A stretch of 64,000 nt of DNA from the NCBI GenBank assembly GCA_937927335.1, contig CALBDU010000029.1:19913-83912 (forward strand), in the 5' to 3' direction. The notes below the pieces were generated by a model. The model was not told where the DNA came from. It worked only from the letters and a program-made list of their open reading frames with translations, and did not search any database. Positions 33,943 to 42,121 of the stretch are shown piece by piece. Position 1 is the stretch's first letter, and every line of letters starts with the position of its first letter. This DNA is from an uncultured Clostridium sp. (lineage in GTDB: Bacteria; Bacillota; Clostridia; Clostridiales; Clostridiaceae). The position numbers were made by a program, and so were the translations under genes.

Positions 33943-35322
33943 ATGAAAGGCGATATGACACAGGGGAACATTTCAAAAGTTCTCATCACATTTGCAGTTC
34001 CAATGGCCTTGGGCAACGTGTTTCAGCAGCTTTACAATACTACTGATGCAATAATCGTAGGAAGGCTTCTTGGTAAAAATGCTTTAGCTGCAGTGGGAGT
34101 TGCCAACCCTGTAATGTCCATAGCCATATTCTTTATTGCAGGTATGTGTATAGGCATATCAGTGCTGGAATCTCAGTTTTTCGGTGCTGAAAAATATAAG
34201 CTGCTAAAAAGGGAAGTTTCTACTGCATTGCTTTCGGGATTAGGCTTTACCCTGGTTTTGTCAGTTGTATTTATTTTTATATCCAAATGGGTTCTGCTAA
34301 TTACAGGAACTCCAATAGAAATATTAGAAGATGCCAACATATACCTGAAAATAATATTTTCCGGATTAATATTTTCGTATTTATATAATTTTTGTTCCAC
34401 ATCGCTAATGGCCATAGGGGATTCAAAAACGCCTTTGATTTGTCTTATAATTTCCTGTGTACTTAATGGAATTTTGTGCATTTTATTTATAGCAGTGTTT
34501 AAATTAGGAGTGGCAGGGTCGGCAATGGCCACGGTTGCAGCCCAGTGCATATCCTCACTGCTGTGCATCGGTTATGTTTATATGAAGATTCCTATAATCA
34601 GGCTTAATGTGGGCGAATTCACTATAGATAAGAACCTGCTTTTGCAGACTATTCAGTACAGCTGGGTTTCTTCTTTGCAGCAGATCTCCCTTTATATAGG
34701 CAAGCTGCTGGTACAAGGAGCGGTAAATCCCTTTGGCACTAATGCTATTGCCGCCTTCAATTCTGTAACCAGGGTGGACGCTCTGGTTTTGGGCCCCGGA
34801 GACAGCCTGGCAGCCTCAACAGCTACCTTTTGCGCCCAAAACAAAGGAGGCAGGAAATGGCATAGGATAATAGAAGGATATAAAACAAGCAATATGATAA
34901 TAACCGCCTACTGCACTGCAATGGCCCTAATAGTGTTTTTTCGAGCGCAGCAGATAATGGGTATGTTTATATCCGGTTCCGAATCTGAGGTAATTATGCT
35001 TGGCGTAAAATACCTTAAACTAATGTGTATTTTTTATATTTTGTCAGGCTTCTGCAACATTTTCCAGGGCTTGTTCAGAGGAGCAGGGCTGCTTAAGATC
35101 ACATTTATAGCCACCATACTTCAGATGACAGTAAGAGTAGGCTTATCATATGCCCTTGCTGCTCATCTTGGTTTGCAGAGTGTATGCTATGCAGTAGCGG
35201 CAGGCTGGGTATGCATGATAATATATGAAGGCCTCTGTAGCAAAAAGTATTTTAATGAACTGAGGAGGTCTATGAAGTCAGAACTCTGTTCCCAGGCTGA
35301 AAATGAATTTTGCAGCTCTTAG
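33943..35322 (+). CDS. MATE-family multidrug efflux transporter
   Basis: About 459 residues from ATG 33943, behind TTGGGGGAC. It has twelve predicted hydrophobic segments in two related halves. FAVPMALGNVFQQLYNTTDA and GRLLGKNALAAVGVANPV are typical of the MATE family; these carriers export cationic compounds using Na+ or H+ gradients. It is monocistronic; substrates are unknown. Confidence 0.9.
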   Translation: MKGDMTQGNISKVLITFAVPMALGNVFQQLYNTTDAIIVGRLLGKNALAAVGVANPVMSIAIFFIAGMCIGISVLESQFFGAEKYKLLKREVSTALLSGLGFTLVLSVVFIFISKWVLLITGTPIEILEDANIYLKIIFSGLIFSYLYNFCSTSLMAIGDSKTPLICLIISCVLNGILCILFIAVFKLGVAGSAMATVAAQCISSLLCIGYVYMKIPIIRLNVGEFTIDKNLLLQTIQYSWVSSLQQISLYIGKLLVQGAVNPFGTNAIAAFNSVTRVDALVLGPGDSLAASTATFCAQNKGGRKWHRIIEGYKTSNMIITAYCTAMALIVFFRAQQIMGMFISGSESEVIMLGVKYLKLMCIFYILSGFCNIFQGLFRGAGLLKITFIATILQMTVRVGLSYALAAHLGLQSVCYAVAAGWVCMIIYEGLCSKKYFNELRRSMKSELCSQAENEFCSS

Positions 35323-35391
35323 CTATATTGAATTTAGGGAAAATTTGTGGAATAATAGAAAAGTAAAATATACATAAAAGAGGTTTGCGAT

Positions 35392-35994
35392 ATGGTTTAT
35401 TATGATGGTCAGTCAGGATTTATAACAGTGATTACAGGGCCTATGTTCTCCGAGAAATCAGGGAAGCTTATAGAAAGATGCAGAAAGGAAGAAATGTACG
35501 GCAAGAAACGTTATATCGCGTATAAGCCTGATATAGACAACCGTTTTGCAGATGACAGAATAATAAGCAGGGTTGGGACCTCCATTCCAGCTAAGCCAAT
35601 TTCGGTGGAGCTTGATGATGAATTGCTCACAGAAATATTGAAGGAAACAGAGCCTTATGATATAGTGGCCTTTGATGAAGCCCAGTTTTTCAGCAGGAAC
35701 ATTATTAGGCTGGTTAAGGAGCTTGCATATAATAAGAAGCATATAATGATAGATGGATTAAATATGGATTACAGCGGCAAGGAATTTGGGTGCATGGGAG
35801 GCTTACTGGCCATAGCAGATGAAATAGAAAAGCTTACTGCTTACTGCAGCATTTGCGGACGCCCCGGCAGCTTTACCCAGAGGCTTGTAAACAAAGAGCC
35901 TGCAAAGCTTGGCGCTACCGTGCTTCTGGGAGACAGCGACTCCTATGAACCAAGGTGTAGAAACTGTTATGTACCCCCTGAAAAGGTAGAATAA
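35392..35994 (+). CDS. tdk: Thymidine kinase with altered Walker A
   Basis: A 200-residue type II thymidine kinase that phosphorylates thymidine in salvage. AFDEAQFF (Walker B), the lasso region and zinc cysteines CSICG and CRNC are present. The P-loop normally reads GPMFSGKS; here it is GPMFSEKSGKL, with Glu21 in place of the conserved glycine. The rest is intact and of normal length. The change may lower activity or be a sequencing error. The ATG at 35392 follows AAAGAGGTTTGCGAT. Confidence 0.9.
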   Translation: MVYYDGQSGFITVITGPMFSEKSGKLIERCRKEEMYGKKRYIAYKPDIDNRFADDRIISRVGTSIPAKPISVELDDELLTEILKETEPYDIVAFDEAQFFSRNIIRLVKELAYNKKHIMIDGLNMDYSGKEFGCMGGLLAIADEIEKLTAYCSICGRPGSFTQRLVNKEPAKLGATVLLGDSDSYEPRCRNCYVPPEKVE

Positions 35995-36136
35995 AGTAGA
36001 TTAATTTGAAAGGATGATGTTTTGTGTTTAATATAAAATTTGAAATGGATATTGCAGGGAATGGGGAGGTGTATAAACTTTAAGCTATATGCCTCCCAAT
36101 AGAAAAATACTAAATGAAATATGGGAGGAAAATAAA

Positions 36137-37219
36137 TTGAATAAGATAAATTTACATGACCTGGGTTTAAATGAAGGCTTTATTCAGGAAGCTGCAATAT
36201 ATGAGAAGAATCTATATCTGGCCAGGGTAGCGGCCCAATATAAGGACGTATATAAGATAATTACAGAGGAAGGCGAAATAATGGCTGAGATATCAGGCAG
36301 ATTAGGCTACCTGGCAAAATCGTCCAGGGATTATCCTGCAGTAGGTGACTGGGTGCTGGCAGACAGAAGCAATGATGCTGGCGGCAGTGCCATCATCCAT
36401 TATGTCCTAACCAGGAAAAGCTGCTTTGAAAGGAAAACAGCTGGGGAAAGATATGATGTTCAGGTTGTAGCAGCTAATATTGACACTGTATTCATATGCA
36501 TGTCCCTGAATAATGATTTTAATATACGCAGGCTGGAAAGATATATTTCATTAGCCTGGGACAGCATGGCGATGCCGGTAATAGTCCTTACCAAGGCGGA
36601 TTTGTGTGTTGATGCCGGGCAAAGGCTCCTAGAGGTTCAGTCAATAGCATTAGGAATTGACATACTGGTTACAAGCAGTATCAGTGAGGATGGATATCAG
36701 ACATTGAGATCCTACATGAAAAATGGAAAGACTGCAGCCTTTATCGGCTCCTCCGGTGTGGGAAAATCAACTCTCATAAACAAGCTTCTTGGAAATGAAA
36801 CCCTTAAAACCAGCACTACTGGATATGATGACAAGGGCAGGCATACCACTACACACAGGGAGCTTATACTGCTGCCTGGCGGCGGAGTTGTAATTGACAC
36901 TCCCGGCATGAGGGAACTAGGCATAATAAGTGCAGACCTGGATAAGTCCTTTGGTGATATAGAAGAATTAGCCAGAAGCTGCAGGTTTTCAGACTGCAGC
37001 CATGAAAATGAGCCTAAATGTGCTGTAAAAGCAGCAATAGAAAAGGGGCTGCTGGATCCGGACCGCCTTGAAAGCTATAAAAAGCTCCAAAGGGAGTTAA
37101 AATACAGTGAACTTAATTCAAGACAGCTTGAAAAAGAGAAGATAAATCAAATGTTTGGCGGTATGGGAGCCATGAAGGAAGCCATGAGGGCAGTGAAAAA
37201 CAAAAACAAAAGAAGATAA
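36137..37219 (+). CDS. rsgA: Ribosome small subunit-dependent GTPase A
   Basis: About 360 residues from TTG 36137, chosen because GGGAGG sits before it; the in-frame ATG at 36089 has none. RsgA is a circularly permuted GTPase for late 30S maturation. Order seen: OB fold with VGDWVLAD, G4-like VLTKADLC, then G1 GSSGVGKSTLIN, G2 region GRHTTTHRE, G3 DTPGMRELG, and the zinc motif with CRFSDCSHENEPKC. A short hairpin (GGGAGG/CCTCCC, 36064-36098) lies upstream. A REP-like palindrome follows the stop. Confidence 0.95.
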   Translation: MNKINLHDLGLNEGFIQEAAIYEKNLYLARVAAQYKDVYKIITEEGEIMAEISGRLGYLAKSSRDYPAVGDWVLADRSNDAGGSAIIHYVLTRKSCFERKTAGERYDVQVVAANIDTVFICMSLNNDFNIRRLERYISLAWDSMAMPVIVLTKADLCVDAGQRLLEVQSIALGIDILVTSSISEDGYQTLRSYMKNGKTAAFIGSSGVGKSTLINKLLGNETLKTSTTGYDDKGRHTTTHRELILLPGGGVVIDTPGMRELGIISADLDKSFGDIEELARSCRFSDCSHENEPKCAVKAAIEKGLLDPDRLESYKKLQRELKYSELNSRQLEKEKINQMFGGMGAMKEAMRAVKNKNKRR

Positions 37220-37228
37220 TTCAGAAGG

Positions 37229-37257
37229 TTGACATAGGTGCCAGGCGCCTATGTCAA
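37229..37257. repeat. REP-like palindrome, family A, copy 2
   Basis: Arms TTGACATAGGTGCC and GGCGCCTATGTCAA around one A. It differs from copy 1 at two positions and shares its ATTTTTCT flank. It lies 10 bp behind rsgA and can serve as its terminator. Confidence 0.8.
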
Positions 37258-37343
37258 TTTTTCTCAGAAAAATAAAGGAGAATTAATTAAGAGATAGAAT
37301 AATAAGTATAAATGAGTTTTATATTTTTTATGGAGTGATAAAC

Positions 37344-38291
37344 ATGGTAAAAACCTTAATTTTATTTGAAAGCAGATATGGCTTTACAGAAAAAATTTCA
37401 AAAGATCTGGCTCTCATACTGGGACCGGCAAAATACTGCAGGTGTTCTGAATTTAAAGGACACTTGGACAACTATGAGATGGTTGTGCTTTGCAGTGCTG
37501 TGTATGAGGAATGTATAGATGAGGCCATCATTGGATTTGTCTCCAATAACAGAGAAAAATTGAAAGAAAAAAAGATAGTACTACTATGCTCTTGTCTGGC
37601 GGAAAATATGGTTAATCAATATTTAAAACCGCTAAAGGATTTACTGGGAGATTCTGTAGCACTGGAGGCTTCTGTGGGGGGAATTCTTGATATGGAGAAG
37701 CTTAGCTATGAGGATCATAAGTCCATGGAGCAGTTCTGCAGGTTTGTGGGATGTACATTGGAAAGCAGCAGCACCTTTGATATGGGCACCTTTGGAAGCC
37801 TGGCCCTGGAAATCAAAAGCATCAAGGATGAAGTTCAGAAGGTAATGCCAAAAGAGGAATTAATTAAACATGCGGAGGACTTTATAAATAAGCATAACAC
37901 CTGTACCCTGGCTACAGGACATGGTGGTGCAGTAAGGGCCACTCCAATTGAATACAGCTATTTTCAAGGATGTTTATATATTATTAGCGAAGGCGGAGAA
38001 AAGTTTTCAAATATAATCGTTAATTCTAAGGTTTCCATTGGCATTTTTGATGAGTATAAAGGCATGGATAAGCTTTCTGGAATGCAGCTTTCAGGAACTG
38101 CCGAATTGATTGAGATAGGAAGCGGGGAATACATTAAGGTATTGGAGCTGAAAAATATAAGCTATGACAAAATAAAATGCCTGCCCATTGCATTGAATTT
38201 ATTGAAGATAAATATTAGCAAAATTGAATTTTTATGTTCAGCCTTTTCAGGTCTTGGATATGATATAAAGCAGATTTGTACAATTATTTAG
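37344..38291 (+). CDS. Flavodoxin-PNPOx (split-barrel) fusion flavoprotein
   Basis: About 315 residues from ATG 37344 (GGAGTGATAAAC upstream). The N-terminal part (about 1-160) is a flavodoxin domain of the HemG/menaquinone-dependent protoporphyrinogen dehydrogenase type: LILFESRYGFTEKIS. The C-terminal part (about 175-300) is an FMN-binding split barrel of the pyridoxamine-phosphate-oxidase group: CTLATGHGGAVRATPIEYSYF and LYIISEGGEKFSNI. It is probably a two-flavin reductase. A protoporphyrinogen role is unlikely without haem genes nearby. Confidence 0.75.
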   Translation: MVKTLILFESRYGFTEKISKDLALILGPAKYCRCSEFKGHLDNYEMVVLCSAVYEECIDEAIIGFVSNNREKLKEKKIVLLCSCLAENMVNQYLKPLKDLLGDSVALEASVGGILDMEKLSYEDHKSMEQFCRFVGCTLESSSTFDMGTFGSLALEIKSIKDEVQKVMPKEELIKHAEDFINKHNTCTLATGHGGAVRATPIEYSYFQGCLYIISEGGEKFSNIIVNSKVSIGIFDEYKGMDKLSGMQLSGTAELIEIGSGEYIKVLELKNISYDKIKCLPIALNLLKINISKIEFLCSAFSGLGYDIKQICTII

Positions 38292-38314
38292 GAGCTATTA
38301 TGCTCCTTTTTATT
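38291..38314 (+). terminator. Rho-independent terminator
   Basis: GGAGC and GCTCC around TATTAT, followed by TTTTTATTT. A short stem with a good T-run directly behind the fusion gene. Confidence 0.7.
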
Positions 38315-38367
38315 TGTCTATTTTAAAGTATAATTTTAATTTAAAATATAATTGTAATAAAATACTA

Positions 38368-38394
38368 TAAAGAAAATTCGTAAACGGTCGATAA
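38368..38394 (+). promoter_or_regulatory. Sigma-D/FliA-type promoter of the chemotaxis receptor
   Basis: TAAA, 15-bp spacer, GTCGATAA, against a consensus of TAAA-N15-GCCGATAA. It lies 143 bp upstream of the receptor ATG with no gene in between. Motility-sigma control suits a chemoreceptor. Confidence 0.65.
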
Positions 38395-38537
38395 TTGTAT
38401 TACTTGTCTGTTTTTCTGGAAAACATCAGTGGATTATTCGTGTATTAACAGCAACAGAAAGGGTGGTAGGTTAAATAACAGAATTTACAGCATATTGGAA
38501 GCATTAAATTTATGAATATTTTTAGGAGGGTATTATT

Positions 38538-40253
38538 ATGAAATGGTATAATGACTTGAAAATTAAAGCCAAATTATTAAGCGCCTTTATTATGATCGCG
38601 CTTTTTATATCAGTAGTGGGTGTAATCGGAATATTGGGAATGAAAAATATAAACGGCCATGCAATGTCTATGCACGATTACAATCTGGAGTCAGTAAAGG
38701 AACTGACAACTTTAAGACAAAACACAGGAGATATAAGGTATGATGTTATAAAAATAGTGTATAACATTAATCTAAAAAATAATGGCGCTGACCAGAAAAA
38801 TGAAATTAAAAAACTGGAAGCAGACAATGACGCTATAATAGCAAGGTATGAAAAGAGCTTACTATCCGACCAGGAAAGAGAGACCTTTGAAAGCTTAAAA
38901 AAGCATTTAAAGGAATATAAACAGAGCTATGACCTGCTGCTTAAAGCAACAGAAGAAAATAACTACGCCCTTGCAATGGCTGAGTTTCCTAATTTGTCCA
39001 CACCAAGGTCTAATGTTTATAATGATTTGACAGCTTTGTTGAAATCAAATACAGACCAGGCAGATGCTGCAGATAATGAAAATCATTCTATATATAGCAG
39101 CTCCTTTATTAAAATTATAGCCATATGCGGTTTGGGACTACTCATTGCATTAGCTGCGGGAATTTTTATTGCAACCAGTATCTCCAGGCAGCTTAACAAG
39201 GTATTAAACTTTGCCGAGGCTATAGGTCAAGGGGATCTCACTCAATCCATTGATGTGGATACCAAGGATGAGATAGGTGCACTGGCTGGAGCTTTAAATA
39301 ACGCAAGCAGCAATGTGAGAAGTCTCATTGGTGAAATTATGAACAGTGCCAGCGATATGGGAGCGGTTAGCGAAGAGCTCTCTGCAACTGTGGAAGAGGT
39401 ATCTTCCAAGATGGAAATGGTTAATGACTCTACAGAACTCATAGCCAGGGGTGCTCAGGATTTAAGCTCAACTACAGAAGAAGTGAGTGCCTCCTCGGAG
39501 GAACTTGGTGCCAGTACAGCAGAGCTTGCTAAAACAGCTGATGGAGCAGCAGTATCAGTATCAGCTATTGAAAAACGGGCACAGGAAATAAAGAGCAGAG
39601 CTGTATCAGAAAGTGCAAAGAGCAGAGTGCTTTATGAAGAAAAACAGTCAAATATTACAAAAGCTATTGAAGAAGGAAAAGTTGTTGATGAAATTAAATT
39701 AATGGCTGAAGCAATTGGAAGTATAGCGGAACAGACAAACCTCCTTGCACTGAATGCAGCTATAGAAGCGGCCAGGGCTGGAGAACAGGGCAGAGGCTTT
39801 GCTGTAGTGGCAGATGAAGTTAGAAAGCTGGCAGAACAGTCCTCGGAAACAGTGTCAGGCATTTATGGCATGGTTGGACAGGTTCAAGCAGCCTTTAACA
39901 ATCTTTCAGAAAGTGGTCAGGATGTTCTTGACTATATTGGCACCAATGTTAAGAATGATTACGATTTTCTTGAAAATTCAGGTATTCAGTACGAGCAGGA
40001 CGCGGAGTTTGTTAACAAGATGGTGGAGGAGATATCAGCTTCATCCAGGCAGATGAGCGAGGTAATTGACCAGGTTAATGAAGCTATTCAAAATGTATCT
40101 GCAACTGCTGAGGAATCAGCAGCCAGCTCCAGCGAGATACTAAACAGTATAAACGAGATAACCATGGCTGTTCACGAAGTGGCCAAGTCAGCTCAGACCC
40201 AGGCTGAGCAGGCAGAAAAGCTTACAGAGATGGTGAGAAAATTTAAGATATAA
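38538..40253 (+). CDS. Methyl-accepting chemotaxis protein
   Basis: A 571-residue receptor. Transmembrane helices near 12-32 and 188-212 flank an extracellular four-helix sensor (MCP_1-like) of about 155 residues. HAMP follows (ISRQLNKVLNFAEAIGQGDL), then a long coiled coil with the hairpin tip IAEQTNLLALNAAIEAARAG. TTTAGGAGGG precedes the ATG. A sigma-D-type promoter fits flagellar control, so the cell is probably motile. The ligand is unknown. Confidence 0.93.
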   Translation: MKWYNDLKIKAKLLSAFIMIALFISVVGVIGILGMKNINGHAMSMHDYNLESVKELTTLRQNTGDIRYDVIKIVYNINLKNNGADQKNEIKKLEADNDAIIARYEKSLLSDQERETFESLKKHLKEYKQSYDLLLKATEENNYALAMAEFPNLSTPRSNVYNDLTALLKSNTDQADAADNENHSIYSSSFIKIIAICGLGLLIALAAGIFIATSISRQLNKVLNFAEAIGQGDLTQSIDVDTKDEIGALAGALNNASSNVRSLIGEIMNSASDMGAVSEELSATVEEVSSKMEMVNDSTELIARGAQDLSSTTEEVSASSEELGASTAELAKTADGAAVSVSAIEKRAQEIKSRAVSESAKSRVLYEEKQSNITKAIEEGKVVDEIKLMAEAIGSIAEQTNLLALNAAIEAARAGEQGRGFAVVADEVRKLAEQSSETVSGIYGMVGQVQAAFNNLSESGQDVLDYIGTNVKNDYDFLENSGIQYEQDAEFVNKMVEEISASSRQMSEVIDQVNEAIQNVSATAEESAASSSEILNSINEITMAVHEVAKSAQTQAEQAEKLTEMVRKFKI

Positions 40254-40267
40254 GATATCAAATTATG

Positions 40268-40300
40268 ATCTGCATAAATAGTTTATGCAGATTTTTCTTT
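40268..40300 (+). terminator. Rho-independent terminator of the chemotaxis gene
   Basis: ATCTGCATAAA and TTTATGCAGAT around TAG, followed by TTTTCTTT. Confidence 0.8.
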
Positions 40301-40305
40301 ATGTA

Positions 40306-40332
40306 AAAGGCCGCATAGCGGCTGCGGCCTTT
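40306..40332 (-). terminator. Terminator for the coat-like gene
   Basis: AAAGGCCGCA and TGCGGCCTTT form a 10-bp stem with a 7-nt loop. On the minus strand it is followed by a short T-run, downstream of the gene at 40378-40752. Confidence 0.6.
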
Positions 40333-40377
40333 CATGGGAACAGGTCTTAATGTTAAGGAGGCGCATAAAAATTTTCT

Positions 40378-40752
40378 TTAGTACCACCACCAGGGTCTGG
40401 GCCTGTAATATGGTCTAGGTCTCCAATAATAAGGATATGGATAATGATGTCCATAGTGGTAATAATCTTCTGAATGATCATCGTGATCGTCATGATCATA
40501 ATAATATGGGCTTCTCATTTCATTTCCATACTGGGGATTAGTCTCATCAGCCATGCCTGGCATCTCCTGTTCTGGCATGGTCTGTGGCATACCCTGCTGC
40601 ATATTCATGTAAGGGCAGGTATTGGCGTAAGGGCACATATGTGCATATGGACAAGTCATATTCATCGGCTGTGTCTGCATTGGCATCTCCATAGGCATTT
40701 CAGCCGGTATTTGAGCGGGTGCAGTGTAAGGTTGCTGCATATTTTTATCCAT
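40378..40752 (-). CDS. Met/Pro/Tyr/His-rich low-complexity protein, possible spore coat component
   Basis: A 124-residue protein behind GGAGGAATA. It has three parts: a Met-Pro-Gln-rich N-terminus (EMPMEMPMQTQPMNM), a central repeat CPYAHMCPYANTCPYMNM with three CPY units, and a C-terminus of Asp/His/Tyr then Tyr/Pro/Trp (YYYDHDDHDDHSEDYYHYGH; ending RPRPWWWY). The composition resembles spore coat and exosporium proteins that crosslink through Tyr and Cys, and could bind metal through Met, His and Cys. No homologous domain recognised. Confidence 0.65.
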   Translation of the reverse strand: MDKNMQQPYTAPAQIPAEMPMEMPMQTQPMNMTCPYAHMCPYANTCPYMNMQQGMPQTMPEQEMPGMADETNPQYGNEMRSPYYYDHDDHDDHSEDYYHYGHHYPYPYYWRPRPYYRPRPWWWY

Positions 40753-40830
40753 TATTCCTCCAGAATAAATCTAATTACAATAAATATTTTATTCAACGGA
40801 ATTAATATTGTTACATAAATTTTTAAGGTT

Positions 40831-40877
40831 GGGGGGTCTGACCCCATGGCAATTTTTACCATGGGGTCAGACCCCCC
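40831..40877. repeat. REP-like palindrome, family B, copy 1
   Basis: A 19-bp perfect inverted repeat: left arm GGGGGGTCTGACCCCATGG, right arm CCATGGGGTCAGACCCCCC, loop of 9 nt. Each arm contains the smaller palindrome GGGGTCTGACCCC. A related copy in reverse orientation lies at 42065-42107. Confidence 0.85.
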
Positions 40878-40945
40878 ATCACCCTTTTTACATCAAAAGA
40901 AAATTGCAGTATAATTGTATCAATATAATGCAGAAAGGAGACAAA

Positions 40946-41170
40946 ATGATGCCTGACATAAAATTTGAAATAAAGGAAACCGTAGGAGCGCTTTCAGAAT
41001 CCTCCAAGGGTTGGAAGAAGGAACTGAACCTAATCAGCTGGAATGATAACGCACCAAAATTTGATATCAGGGATTGGGATTCAGAGCATAAAAAGATGGG
41101 GAAGGGTATAACCTTATCCAATGAGGAAATAAAAAAACTCAGAGATATATTAAATTCCATGAAGCTATAG
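40946..41170 (+). CDS. PC4/YdbC-type ssDNA-binding transcriptional coactivator-like protein
   Basis: A 74-residue protein from ATG 40946 (AAAGGAG upstream). The frame is open back to 40808, but that part is the REP-like repeat. IKFEIKETVGALSESSKGWK, KELNLISWNDNAPKFDIRDW and GKGITLSNEEIKKLRDIL match the bacterial PC4-like family (YdbC), which binds single-stranded DNA. It is followed after 11 bp by the dehydrogenase gene. Confidence 0.8.
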   Translation: MMPDIKFEIKETVGALSESSKGWKKELNLISWNDNAPKFDIRDWDSEHKKMGKGITLSNEEIKKLRDILNSMKL

Positions 41171-41181
41171 GAGGTACAGAA

Positions 41182-42084
41182 ATGAAAGTTGGAATAATTG
41201 GCGGAGCAGGAACTTTAGGGTCCAATATAGCATTTTACACGGCTCTTAAGAATCTTGCGGATGAAATTGTGTTGGTGGATATTAAGGAAAATGTGGCAAA
41301 GGCCATAGCTATGGATATGGGGCAGGCCATTTCAGAAATAAATGAAACAGAGATATCTTCAGGCTCATGGGATGCATTAAGGGGCTGCGGCATTGTGGTC
41401 AATACGGCCAGTATGCCAGAGCGCAGTGTTAAATCCAGACTGGAGTATCTTGAAAATAACCTATCAATTATAAAAAATGTAGCAGAACAGATTAAAAAAT
41501 ACTGCCCGAAAGCCATAGTAATCAATGCTACTAATCCTATTGATATATTTAACTATATTCTGCACAAACTTACAGGTATGCCAGCAAAACAGTTTATAGG
41601 CTTTTCAGGGAATGATACCATAAGGCTGAAATGGGCTGTGGCAAAGGTTAAGGGAGTTAGTACCTATGATGTGGATGCCTTGGTTTTGGGAGAGCATGGA
41701 GATGAGCAGGTGCCTTTGTTTTCCAATATAAAAGCTAAGGGTATGCCGGTAGAGCTTACTCCTGATGAAAAGGCAATGGCAGATGAAATGATAAGAAACT
41801 GGTTTTTAAGCTACCAGTCACTGGACAGCGGAAGAACCACCGGTTTTACTTCAGCCATAGGCGTGGTGCGCCTCATTGAAGCAATAGTTCGAAATACAGG
41901 TGAAATACTGCCAGGCTCGGCAATCTTGACGGGGCAGTACGGCATATCTGACGTAAGCGTCGGTGTACCTATAACGCTGGGCCCTGACGGAATTGAAATG
42001 ATTAATGAACTGCAGCTGGCACAGGAGGAGATTGATGCATTAAAAGCAGCTTCTGAAAAGATAAGGGGTCTGACCCTATGGTAA
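41182..42084 (+). CDS. Malate/lactate dehydrogenase family protein
   Basis: A 300-residue NAD-dependent 2-hydroxyacid dehydrogenase. The Rossmann motif is GIIGGAGTLGSNIAF; NATNPIDIF, NDTIR (substrate arginine) and the catalytic histidine motif GEHGDEQVP are intact. Malate and lactate specificity cannot be told apart by eye; the substrate loop ASMPERSVKSR has an Arg as in malate enzymes. The last residues GLTLW and the stop are encoded inside a REP-like palindrome, so the C-terminus was probably reshaped by its insertion. Confidence 0.88.
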   Translation: MKVGIIGGAGTLGSNIAFYTALKNLADEIVLVDIKENVAKAIAMDMGQAISEINETEISSGSWDALRGCGIVVNTASMPERSVKSRLEYLENNLSIIKNVAEQIKKYCPKAIVINATNPIDIFNYILHKLTGMPAKQFIGFSGNDTIRLKWAVAKVKGVSTYDVDALVLGEHGDEQVPLFSNIKAKGMPVELTPDEKAMADEMIRNWFLSYQSLDSGRTTGFTSAIGVVRLIEAIVRNTGEILPGSAILTGQYGISDVSVGVPITLGPDGIEMINELQLAQEEIDALKAASEKIRGLTLW

Positions 42085-42107
42085 AAGTTACCATGGGGTC
42101 AGACCCC
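42065..42107. repeat. REP-like palindrome, family B, copy 2
   Basis: Arms GGGGTCTGACCCTATGG and CCATGGGGTCAGACCCC with a 9-nt loop. It aligns with the reverse complement of copy 1, so the two copies point at each other around the PC4-dehydrogenase pair. The left arm lies in the coding sequence. Confidence 0.85.
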
Positions 42108-42121
42108 CAACAGACAAGGGC

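Noticed and set aside
36023..36082. A 19-codon GTG-started ORF upstream of rsgA
   Set aside because: Short, no family features and only a moderate ribosome site; not enough to report as a gene.
40808..40945. N-terminal extension of the PC4-like protein across the first family B repeat
   Set aside because: The extension is REP-like repeat DNA without a ribosome site; AAAGGAG before ATG 40946 gives a family-length protein.
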